Of a stretch of DNA of 12,508 nucleotides, positions 1 to 6,365 are shown piece after piece. The position numbers and the translations under genes were made by a program. Numbering within the stretch: the stretch's first letter is position 1; every line of letters begins with the position of its first letter. The stretch lies in assembly GCA_002408725.1 (NCBI GenBank), contig DHTR01000028.1:10468-22975 (forward strand), read 5' to 3'. The notes under the pieces are model-generated. The model did no database searches, was not told where the DNA came from, and worked only from the letters and a program-made list of their open reading frames with translations. Origin of the DNA: Pelotomaculum sp. UBA5255 (GTDB taxonomy: Bacteria > Bacillota > Desulfotomaculia > Desulfotomaculales > Pelotomaculaceae).

Positions 1-995
1 ACAACCAGGTCATCGGTGTGCTTCAGGTGGGGCGGACCCTGGGGCCGACGGAGGCTGCCCTGGGGAGGCTGCGGTTTTTACTTTTCCTCGGTAGCGGGAT
101 CACCCTTTTTTTCACTGGTACCCTGGGCTGGATCATGGCCGGGCAGGCGCTAAAGCCTATCGGCCGGATGACCGAGGCGGCCTCAGCAATTCAGGAGGCC
201 CAGGACCTGACCAGGCGAATCCAATACAGCGGTCCCGGGGACGAAGTGGGACGTCTGGCTGAGACCCTCAACCGCATGCTGGAGCGGTTGCACCGAGCTT
301 ACCAGGTGCTGGAAGAGGCAGGAGCAGGTATGCGCCGCTTTGTTTCCGACGCCTCGCACGAACTTCGAACGCCACTGACTACAATTCGGGGCAACGTTGA
401 GCTGTTGAGGAAAATGGGGGATACCGATCCACAGACCAGGGCGGAAGCACTGGGCGACATAGCCGGGGAAGCGGAAAGGATGTCCAGGTTGGTATCCGAC
501 CTTCTGGCCCTGGCCCGGGCCGACTCCGGGTTCAGACTGGAGATGGGCCCGGTTAACTTGGGCACGCTGCTGGCTGAGATCATCCGGCAGTCCTCCATCC
601 TGGCGGGGGAGGTGGCCTTCACGGAAGTGGGTGCCGGCGCGCTGGAAGGTGTGTCCGTGAGGGGGAATGCCGATTCCCTGAAGCAACTTTTTTTGATCCT
701 GCTTGACAACGCCTTCCTTTATACCGGGGACGGGGGCTCGGTACAAGTGGAGGGCCGGCTGCAGGGGGATCGAGTCGAGGTGGTTGTACGCGATACCGGG
801 ACCGGTATCGCGGAGAATGATCTGCCCCGCATCTTTGACCGTTTTTACCGTGCGGACAAGGCCCGCCAGAGCGGCGGCACGGGGCTTGGCCTGGCCATTG
901 CCCGGTGGATCGTGGAGCAGCACGGGGGAACAATTGGAGTGCAGAGCCGGGTAGGGGAGGGCAGCGCCTTCACCATCCGCCTCCCAATAGCTTAG
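1..995 (+). CDS. Sensor histidine kinase, 5'-truncated by window edge
   Basis: Membrane sensor kinase of a two-component system. It autophosphorylates a histidine and passes the phosphate to a response regulator, probably encoded just upstream outside the window. The frame is open from base 3 and reads NQVIGVLQVGR before the first GTG at 18, so the gene starts off the left edge. Residues below are counted from 18. A membrane segment lies at about 19-43 and a HAMP linker at about 44-97. The HisKA H-box is SDASHELRTPL with His114, followed by the N-box LLDNAFLYT (Asn231), G1 DTGTGI (259-264), F-box IFDRFYRAD and G2 GGTGLGLAIA. All the catalytic boxes are intact. The extracytoplasmic sensor half is missing, so the stimulus cannot be read. 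The architecture fits the heavy-metal or envelope-stress kinase group, but that assignment is inference. Confidence 0.95.
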   Translation, partial: NQVIGVLQVGRTLGPTEAALGRLRFLLFLGSGITLFFTGTLGWIMAGQALKPIGRMTEAASAIQEAQDLTRRIQYSGPGDEVGRLAETLNRMLERLHRAYQVLEEAGAGMRRFVSDASHELRTPLTTIRGNVELLRKMGDTDPQTRAEALGDIAGEAERMSRLVSDLLALARADSGFRLEMGPVNLGTLLAEIIRQSSILAGEVAFTEVGAGALEGVSVRGNADSLKQLFLILLDNAFLYTGDGGSVQVEGRLQGDRVEVVVRDTGTGIAENDLPRIFDRFYRADKARQSGGTGLGLAIARWIVEQHGGTIGVQSRVGEGSAFTIRLPIA

Positions 996-1011
996 GTACC
1001 TGGTACCTAAG
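991..1011. repeat. Palindrome between convergent genes, possible 3' hairpin
   Basis: Two perfect 10-bp arms, cttaggtacc and ggtacctaag, are separated by one base. The left arm contains the TAG stop of the kinase. In RNA this would fold as an 8-bp stem with a CCUGG loop, followed by UUAUUAU. That is too weak in U to be called a good terminator. It sits in the 29-nt gap between convergent genes and may end or protect the kinase transcript. Confidence 0.55.
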
Positions 1012-1024
1012 TTATTATGCATGC

Positions 1025-1570
1025 TTAAAAGCCGGAATACTTGATGAACTCCTCCAGTTTTTCCAGATCCTCATCGGTGATGCCGGTGCCGGACGGTCGC
1101 GCTACATCCAGGAGTAGGCGGCCTTCGATTTGCCGTAGCTTAGCCAACTCCTTATTAAGAGCTGACTGGTTGTCCTTACTCTTGTAAAAATTAATCAAGT
1201 CCAGGGACTGGCGACGGTCAAAGAGCAGAAAGGCCTGGTCTGCGGAGAGGTCTGTTTCTTCCGCATCCCAAATGGCCCGGTAGTGCTTAAGGAGTCCACT
1301 TTCCTCGGCTATGCCAGCGGCGGCCCGGCACAGGGTTTCTGCTGCTTGTGAGTCCTGAGTATATTCGCGGGCCAGGACTTCTATGACCACGGCAACCGGC
1401 AGGTTGGTGGTTTCCTTGAGCGGACGCAGTCCTGCAGCCGACTTTTCCGGGGTATCTTCCAGCCTACCGGATCCCGGGAGAACCGGTTTGCCTTCCGCTT
1501 CCGGATGCGAACGGGAAGAAAAAGGGGTTTTCTTTGGTTTTCGGTGGGGGCTTCTTCTCCTGGTAGCCAT
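1025..1570 (-). CDS. Hypothetical protein, 181 aa, basic N-terminal tail
   Basis: I do not recognise this protein. The start is ATG at 1570, because GGAG lies about 8 nt upstream on the minus strand; an in-frame ATG at 1639 has no ribosome binding site. Residues 1-50 are low complexity, basic and proline-rich (RRRSPHRKPKK), and look disordered. Residues about 55-155 look helical and carry the segments VVIEVLAREYTQ, LLFDRRQSLDLINFYKS and ELAKLRQIEGRLLLDVA. The C-terminus is acidic (ITDEDLEKLEEF) and ends in YSGF. There is no signal peptide and no membrane segment, so it is probably cytoplasmic. It is monocistronic, has its own promoter candidate near 1666-1694, and converges on the kinase gene. 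Base composition is host-like. The basic tail could bind nucleic acid, but nothing proves that. Confidence 0.8.
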   Translation of the reverse strand: MATRRRSPHRKPKKTPFSSRSHPEAEGKPVLPGSGRLEDTPEKSAAGLRPLKETTNLPVAVVIEVLAREYTQDSQAAETLCRAAAGIAEESGLLKHYRAIWDAEETDLSADQAFLLFDRRQSLDLINFYKSKDNQSALNKELAKLRQIEGRLLLDVARPSGTGITDEDLEKLEEFIKYSGF

Positions 1571-1665
1571 AGAATCACTCCTCGACTTTAGGTTTCTATC
1601 AATTAAAATAGCACCGACCGTGTTGTTATGCAAGTACATCCCATGTATTTCTCATGCCAGAATTA

Positions 1666-1694
1666 ATTATACTGTATTCGTAATTCTGAATACA
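1666..1694 (-). promoter_or_regulatory. Promoter candidate for the 181-aa gene
   Basis: Read on the minus strand, TATAAT (plus 1666-1671) is preceded after exactly 17 nt by TGTATT (1689-1694), a weak -35. Transcription would start near 1659, about 90 nt before the ATG at 1570. The perfect -10 and correct spacing support it, but the poor -35 lowers confidence. Confidence 0.45.
1673..1694. promoter_or_regulatory. Operator-like inverted repeat TGTATTC-N8-GAATACA
   Basis: Perfect 7-bp arms (1673-1679 and 1688-1694) with an 8-nt spacer. The element covers the -35 and the spacer of the minus-strand promoter, which is where a repressor dimer would block it. A second, overlapping repeat CAGAATTA/TAATTCTG (1658-1665 and 1681-1688) brackets the -10. 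No regulator gene adjoins the site, so the protein that would bind is unknown. Confidence 0.4.
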
Positions 1695-1714
1695 CAAAAC
1701 ATTATAAATACTTT
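1688..1714. repeat. Direct repeat copy A (27 nt)
   Basis: Begins gaatacacaaaacattataa. It matches copy B at 1856-1882 in 24 of 27 positions, with substitutions only. Its first seven bases are the right arm of the operator-like inverted repeat. Confidence 0.6.
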
Positions 1715-1855
1715 GTAACTTTATGAGCTAATTGTTTTCTAAAGAAACATAATTAACTATAATAGATACAACCTGCCTGTAATCGGTCTTTGGCCGACCT
1801 GCCGCCTGATCCACGATCCCGGCGCAGGGTATTTTAAGAGGGGGAATGCTGTCAA

Positions 1856-1882
1856 GAATACACAAAAGATTATAAACATTTT
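1856..1882. repeat. Direct repeat copy B (27 nt)
   Basis: Begins gaatacacaaaagattataa. It is the second copy of the 1688-1714 element, 168 nt downstream in the same orientation. It lacks the TGTATTC partner arm that copy A has, so it offers only a half-site. Confidence 0.6.
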
Positions 1883-1914
1883 AAACTATTCATGTTTTAG
1901 GAATAATTTAAATA

Positions 1915-1923
1915 TGCTATAAT
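1915..1923 (+). promoter_or_regulatory. Extended -10 element, candidate liv operon promoter
   Basis: TGCTATAAT is a perfect extended -10. No good -35 is present at 17 nt, which an extended -10 can tolerate. It lies about 400 nt upstream of livK, so the leader would be long. A weaker repeat of the motif, TGCTATATT, follows at 1935-1943. This is a candidate only, because AT-rich DNA yields such motifs by chance. Confidence 0.3.
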
Positions 1924-2288
1924 CAAATCAAATTTGCTATATTAATATGCATATTCAACAAATTTGAAACATACTGCTTTTGTGCGCTCTTGCCAATCCT
2001 TCCGACTTTCCTCAACATATTTCAAATCATATGTTTTAATAACATCACAAATAACAAAATACAAAAAAGATTGTTCCTTAAAATAAAGTATATGATTATA
2101 TTTCTGTCCATAGCTAACCTAACTGGGATATTCTCCGCAAAAGCCATCCTTGCCCGTATCCGTGTGTTTAATCTCAAACCTTAATTTTTACCCAAGATGA
2201 TCGAAATGTGGCAGTCTCTCAATAATGCCGCTACTTATGATTTAAAAAGGAGGTGTGTAAAAGGCAAAAAGGGAGATTAAATAAAAAA

Positions 2289-2330
2289 ATGCGACAGCTA
2301 GATAAGATAAAAAAGGAGGTAAAAAGGTGA
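2289..2330 (+). CDS. Possible 13-codon leader peptide upstream of livK
   Basis: ATG at 2289 opens a 13-residue frame, MRQLDKIKKEVKR. Its TGA (2328-2330) overlaps the livK GTG start (2327-2329) as GTGA, the arrangement of translationally coupled genes. A GGGAG at 2271-2275 lies 13 nt upstream, which is long for a ribosome binding site. The frame runs through the livK ribosome binding site, so its translation would affect livK initiation. It has no run of branched-chain codons, so it is not a classical attenuator peptide. The overlap may be chance. Confidence 0.25.
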   Translation: MRQLDKIKKEVKR

Positions 2331-3547
2331 AAAAAACAAGGTGGCTACTTGTCGTATTTGTTGTAGCGGTAGGTCTGATGTTAATAGCCGGTGGTTGCGG
2401 GGGCACAAAGCAGGCCTCCAAGGACGTTGTGAAAATCGGTGTGATCCTACCTCTGACCGGCAGTGAGGCCATGTTCGGCAGCATGGAAAAGAACTCCTTT
2501 GAAATGGCTTACGAGGAACTGAAGGCAGCCGGGAAAACGAATTTTGGCGGGAAGGAAATCCAGTTGATGTTTGAAGATGACCAGGGAAAACAGGATGTGG
2601 CAAAGTCAGCCACGGAGAAACTGGTCAATCAGGACAAGGTTGCCATGCTCAGCGGCGGTTACAGCAGCGCCTGTACCAACGTTGTTGCGGGTTCGGCCCA
2701 GACCTTGAACACACCGTTCCTTGTTGTTACCGGTTCTTCCGATGAAATTACGAAGAGGGGCTGGCAGTACGTTTTCAGAGGTACGGCGGCCCCCGCCAGC
2801 AAGTACACGGGCGCCCTCTGGGAGATGATTGAAGAAGTTGTAAAGCCCAAAAACGTGGCGCTGATTTATGAGAACACCGATTTCGGCTCCTCCTCGGCAA
2901 AAGGCTTTCGGGCCGACTGCGAGAAAAGAGGAATCAAAATTGTTTTTGACCAGTCCTACGAGCACGGGGCCATCGACTTTAAGCCCATGCTGGCCAATAT
3001 GAGAAGTGCCAATCCAGAAATGATTTTCGCAGTATCCTACGTAATGGATGCGGCTATGATCTGCAAGCAGATGAAAGAGCTTGATTTCAACACCGACCTG
3101 CTTGTCGGCGGCGGTGCGGGCTATACCATGCCGGAATTCAAGGACAACGCCGGTGAAGCCTCCGAATTCATTGCCTCGACAACATTGTGGGTACCTAACG
3201 TAGCCTGGCCCGGCGCCGGCGAGTATTTCAAAAATTACCAACAGAAGTACGGAAAAGAACCTGACTATCACGGGGCCCAGGCTTACGCGACAATGTACGT
3301 CATTGCCGATGCTTTCAGCAGGGCGAAGGAGTTTAACAACACGGGGATTCAAAAAGCATTGAAAGAAACCGACCTGAAAACCATTATGGGCCCCATCAAA
3401 TTTGAGGATTGGGATGGGTACACCAATCAGAACAAGCCCAACACCTATGTTGTCCAGTGGCAAAAAGGCAAGCTGGAAGTGGTCTGGCCGAAAGATGTTA
3501 AATCTGCCGACTACGTCTTCCCGGTTCCCAATTGGCGGGAGCGGTAG
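2327..3547 (+). CDS. livK: Branched-chain amino acid type ABC substrate-binding lipoprotein
   Basis: Extracytoplasmic binding protein of a HAAT-family importer. It captures the substrate outside the membrane and delivers it to LivHM. The start is GTG at 2327, with AGGAGGT 6 nt upstream. The signal peptide is MKKTRWLLVVFVVAVGLMLI, followed by an AGGC lipobox, with Cys24 as the lipid-anchored residue, as expected in a Gram-positive. Residues about 34-375 form the Peripla_BP_6 two-lobe fold: VVKIGVILPLTGSEAMFG opens lobe 1, FEDDQGKQDVAKSATEKLV follows, and MGPIKFEDWDGYTNQNKP closes the domain. At 406 aa it is normal for the family. It is first in the liv operon. Family members also carry urea, amides, aromatic acids or other amino acids, so leucine/isoleucine/valine is a family default, not a reading from the sequence. 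Confidence 0.93.
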   Translation: MKKTRWLLVVFVVAVGLMLIAGGCGGTKQASKDVVKIGVILPLTGSEAMFGSMEKNSFEMAYEELKAAGKTNFGGKEIQLMFEDDQGKQDVAKSATEKLVNQDKVAMLSGGYSSACTNVVAGSAQTLNTPFLVVTGSSDEITKRGWQYVFRGTAAPASKYTGALWEMIEEVVKPKNVALIYENTDFGSSSAKGFRADCEKRGIKIVFDQSYEHGAIDFKPMLANMRSANPEMIFAVSYVMDAAMICKQMKELDFNTDLLVGGGAGYTMPEFKDNAGEASEFIASTTLWVPNVAWPGAGEYFKNYQQKYGKEPDYHGAQAYATMYVIADAFSRAKEFNNTGIQKALKETDLKTIMGPIKFEDWDGYTNQNKPNTYVVQWQKGKLEVVWPKDVKSADYVFPVPNWRER

Positions 3548-3678
3548 AGAAATATAAATACGGCACAAAAGAAAGTGAGAGGTTAACCTGTTCCTTACCC
3601 CGGGATCCTTAAAAATTACAGCAGGTTCTGACAAAGGAGCTTGTGCTTTTGAGTGTTGACCAATATTTTTGTTTGGTT

Positions 3679-3709
3679 GCGGTGGATGCCGCAGGAGGGC
3701 ATCCACCGC
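3679..3709 (+). promoter_or_regulatory. 12-bp hairpin between livK and livH
   Basis: A perfect inverted repeat, gcggtggatgcc / ggcatccaccgc, with a 7-nt loop (gcaggag). The T-rich stretch starts only 7 nt after the stem (tattttgtt), so it is not a standard terminator. It lies in the 263-nt gap between the binding-protein gene and the permease genes, where a stem-loop can stabilise or partly terminate the message so that LivK is made in excess. The loop sequence gcagg can also pair with cctgc at 3712-3716. Confidence 0.7.
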
Positions 3710-3810
3710 GGCCTGCTATTTTGTTGGCGGCAGCGCGGGGTTTTCTTGTTGCTTTTTCTCTCTCAGTGTCGTTTATGAACCAATTTTGGGGATTATTGGG
3801 GGGTAAACGT

Positions 3811-4686
3811 ATGTTGTTGTTTGGTCAGACAGTTATTTGCGGCATTCTGCTGGGTGGGATGTACGCGCTAATCGCCATGGGTATGACCTTGATTATGGGT
3901 GTCATGAAAATTATTAACCTGGCTCACGGCGCTCTTGTGATGGTGGGAATGTACGTAACGTACGTTTGTTTCAAGGAATTCGGCATTGACCCCTATCTTG
4001 GCATGTTTATCGCGATGCCGGTCCTCTTTTTCATCGGCTGCCTGGTCCAGAATTATATGATTAACCGGCTGGTTGAGGTCGATTCTATCCTTCCCGAGAA
4101 CCAGGTGTTGCTGACGGTGGGAATCATGATTGTTTTGACGGAGGCCATGCGGCTGATGTTTAAGTCCGATTACCGGTCTGTAACAACAACCTATTCTTCT
4201 AAAACGGTCCTGCTTGGAGACATGTCCATCAGTGTGCCGATGGTCATCGGGTTTATTATAGCCATGGCCTTTACCTTTCTCCTGCACCTCTTCTTAACCC
4301 GGACCGATACCGGCAAAGCTATCCGGGCGACGGCACAGGACCGGGATGCGGCTGTTTATATGGGCGTTAACTCTTCCAGGATTACCATGATTACATTTGG
4401 GCTCGGCTCTGCGCTGGCTGCAGCCGGCGGGTCGCTGCTCCTGCCCCTGTTTTACCTCTGGCCGGATATCGGCCACCTGTTCACGGCAAAGTCCTTTATC
4501 ATCACGATTCTGGGCGGCATGGGCAGTACCATGGGCGCAGCCATAGGGGGCTTAATCCTCGGTATTGCCGAATCACTGGGAGCCACCTATATATCCATGG
4601 GCTATAAAGACATCGTTGGCCTGGTAATCTTTTTGCTAGTGCTGTTGTTCCTGCCGGGTGGCTTCAGAAGTTTGGCGAGGAGGTGA
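3811..4686 (+). CDS. livH: Branched-chain amino acid type ABC permease LivH
   Basis: One of the two membrane subunits of the importer (BPD_transp_2 family), pairing with LivM. I chose ATG 3811 because GGGGGGT (3798-3804) sits 6 nt upstream and the resulting 291 aa is the normal family length. The N-terminus MLLFGQTVICGILLGGMYAL matches LivH starts. A longer in-frame option from GTG 3643, with AAAGGAG before it, would add 56 residues and read through the intergenic hairpin; I think it unlikely. Family marks are MKIINLAHGALVMVG (the NLAHG motif) near the start and GKAIRATAQDRDAAVYMGVN, the cytoplasmic loop that contacts the ATPases. About eight hydrophobic segments are visible. The gene ends 4 nt before livM, and its stop lies within the livM ribosome binding site. 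Confidence 0.93.
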   Translation: MLLFGQTVICGILLGGMYALIAMGMTLIMGVMKIINLAHGALVMVGMYVTYVCFKEFGIDPYLGMFIAMPVLFFIGCLVQNYMINRLVEVDSILPENQVLLTVGIMIVLTEAMRLMFKSDYRSVTTTYSSKTVLLGDMSISVPMVIGFIIAMAFTFLLHLFLTRTDTGKAIRATAQDRDAAVYMGVNSSRITMITFGLGSALAAAGGSLLLPLFYLWPDIGHLFTAKSFIITILGGMGSTMGAAIGGLILGIAESLGATYISMGYKDIVGLVIFLLVLLFLPGGFRSLARR

Positions 4687-4690
4687 GCAT

Positions 4691-5644
4691 ATGAAAAACC
4701 GAAATATGATCTTAACCGGCATTTTGTTAATTATAGCTGCCGTTCTTCCTATTTTTATTGATGCCCCGTACCAGCTTCATATCCTGATCCTCATCATGAT
4801 GTGGGCGGTCATCGGTACCTCCTGGAACCTTCTGGGCGGATACGCCGGCCAGGTTTCCTTCGGTCACGCGGCTTTCTTCGGGGTGGGGGCGTATACGGCA
4901 GGTCTCCTGGTTTTTCACCTGGGGATCTCCCCGTGGTGGGGCATGCTCCTGGGCCCAATCGTGGCCGCTGTTGTAGCCCTGCCCATTGGGCTGATTTGTT
5001 TCCGCCTGAGAGGACCATACTTTGCCCTGGCCATGCTGGCCCTTGGTGAAATTTTTCGGCTTTTGTTCATCAACCTGGCTTCCTTTACAAACGGCGCCAA
5101 GGGAATCCTGATCATGCCTGAAATCACCTCAAAGATGGCCTATTACTACATCGGCCTGGCCATGCTTCTTCTCACCGTCTTAATCACATACCTGATCGTG
5201 CACTCCAAGATTGGTTATTACATGGTTTCCATCCGGGAGGACCAGGATGCGGCAACCTCCCTGGGGGTGCCGACGACTTTGTATAAGATCTATGCCCTGC
5301 TCCCCAGCGCTTTTTTCACCGGTATGGCAGGGGCTTTTTACACCAATTACGTTGCTTTTATCGACCCTCACATTGTCTTTAACCTGTCGAACATTTCGGT
5401 CATGGTGATCCTGGTCGTGATGCTCGGGGGTGTCGCCACGACCTGGGGACCCACCGTCGGAGCCGCGATTTATATCTTCCTGGGCGAAATTTTCCGCACC
5501 ACGCTTGGCCCGGCCAACGTACTGATCTTTGGCGTGCTTGTCTGCCTGATTATTATGTTTCTGCCCAATGGTATCGTTGGCGAGCTCAATATCATCAAGA
5601 GAATCATGGCGCGAAAAAAAGAAAGCCTTCCGGGGGGTGCGTAG
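4691..5644 (+). CDS. livM: Branched-chain amino acid type ABC permease LivM
   Basis: Second membrane subunit of the importer. The start is ATG 4691, preceded by AGGAGGTGA, which includes the TGA stop of livH; the two genes are therefore translationally linked. The protein has 317 aa, usual for LivM. The signature region WNLLGGYAGQVSFGHAAFFG is present, followed by AYTAG and several hydrophobic helices. The ATPase-contact loop reads REDQDAATSLGVPTTLYK, then FTGMAGAFYTNYVAFIDP. The C-terminus is basic (RIMARKKES), as expected for a cytoplasmic tail. The stop TAG at 5642-5644 is one base from the livG GTG. I see nothing abnormal. Confidence 0.93.
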   Translation: MKNRNMILTGILLIIAAVLPIFIDAPYQLHILILIMMWAVIGTSWNLLGGYAGQVSFGHAAFFGVGAYTAGLLVFHLGISPWWGMLLGPIVAAVVALPIGLICFRLRGPYFALAMLALGEIFRLLFINLASFTNGAKGILIMPEITSKMAYYYIGLAMLLLTVLITYLIVHSKIGYYMVSIREDQDAATSLGVPTTLYKIYALLPSAFFTGMAGAFYTNYVAFIDPHIVFNLSNISVMVILVVMLGGVATTWGPTVGAAIYIFLGEIFRTTLGPANVLIFGVLVCLIIMFLPNGIVGELNIIKRIMARKKESLPGGA

Positions 5645-5645
5645 G

Positions 5646-6365
5646 GTGAATTATTTCGAAATTAAAAATGTAACGAAAAGGTTTGGCGGGCTGGCCGCTG
5701 TTTCCAACTTGAGCTTTCAGGTGGAGCAGGGAGAGATCTTTGGCATAATCGGCCCCAACGGCTCCGGGAAGACTACGGTGTTTAACCTGATCAGCCGCTT
5801 TTTTCCCTTGACCTCGGGAGAAATTTATTATAAGGGTAAACGGATCGATCTAATCCCCGCCCACAAAATCTGTGAAATGGGGATAGGCCGGACCTTCCAG
5901 GTGGTTAAGCCCCTGAGGCGCATGAGTGTTATCGACAACATTATGGCGGGAGCCTTTCTGCGAACGAGTAGCATCAGGAAGGCCAGACACAAGGCGGAAG
6001 AGATCATCGACTTTTGTGGTTTGGATAAATATACGCACCGGGAGGCCAAGGGCTTGCCGATTCCATTGCGCAAGCGCTTGGAGATTGCCAGGTCCCTGGC
6101 CACCGAGCCGTCATTAATCTTGTTGGACGAGACCTGTGCGGGTCTGAACCCCAAGGAATCTGAAGAGGCTATTGCTTTAATCCACAGGATCCGGAAAACG
6201 GGAATTACCATTATCATTGTAGAGCACATCATGAAGGTCATGATGGGGATATCCGACCGGATTCTGGCAATTAATTTTGGAAGTGAAATTGCTTTGGGAA
6301 AACCGAAGGAGATTGCCAACCATCCGGAGGTCATCAAAGCATATCTAGGTGACGCCTATGCTTAA
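5646..6365 (+). CDS. livG: Branched-chain amino acid type ABC ATPase LivG, unusual signature loop
   Basis: Cytoplasmic ATPase that powers LivHM together with LivF. The start is GTG 5646, with GGGGGGT (5632-5638) 7 nt upstream, giving 239 aa that begin MNYFEIKNVTKRFGGLAAVS. Walker A is GPNGSGKT (36-43), the Q-loop Gln85 lies in GRTFQVVKPL, Walker B is LILLDE (157-162), the D-loop is GLNP, and the switch His194 lies in VEH. The ABC signature is not LSGGQ: the place before KRLEIARSLA reads LPIPL. Walker B is followed by TCAG rather than the usual PxAG. Related LivG variants with altered signatures exist in my recollection, so this is probably a functional subfamily and not decay. It overlaps livF by 8 nt. 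Confidence 0.93.
   Translation: MNYFEIKNVTKRFGGLAAVSNLSFQVEQGEIFGIIGPNGSGKTTVFNLISRFFPLTSGEIYYKGKRIDLIPAHKICEMGIGRTFQVVKPLRRMSVIDNIMAGAFLRTSSIRKARHKAEEIIDFCGLDKYTHREAKGLPIPLRKRLEIARSLATEPSLILLDETCAGLNPKESEEAIALIHRIRKTGITIIIVEHIMKVMMGISDRILAINFGSEIALGKPKEIANHPEVIKAYLGDAYA

Larger units (their letters stand above)
1640..2326. other. AT-rich intergenic region upstream of livK
   Basis: Nearly 700 nt without a convincing gene. It holds the minus-strand promoter and operator described above, the 27-nt direct repeat, and a GC-rich patch at about 1771-1850 with a small hairpin (tcggtc/ggccga, 1783-1797). It also holds an extended -10 (TGCTATAAT, 1915-1923) that may serve the liv operon, and two near-identical ribosome binding sites at 2244 and 2310. 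A 64-codon open frame at 1990-2184 has no ribosome binding site and a composition typical of AT-rich spacer. I see no T-box, amino-acid riboswitch or tRNA. Confidence 0.6.

Noticed and set aside
183..1022. Minus-strand open frame of 279 codons over the kinase
   Set aside because: Shadow of the kinase gene; no ribosome binding site and no domain.
1990..2184. 64-codon open frame in AT-rich spacer (MPILPTFLNIFQII...)
   Set aside because: No ribosome binding site, low-complexity AT-driven residues, no family resemblance; expected by chance in such DNA.
1640..2326. T-box or amino-acid riboswitch upstream of livK
   Set aside because: No T-box core sequence, no specifier stem and no terminator/antiterminator pair visible.
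2606..3706. Long minus-strand open frame of 366 codons across livK
   Set aside because: It is the mirror of a strongly supported gene. Its protein has no recognisable domain, and it runs through the livK-livH intergenic hairpin.
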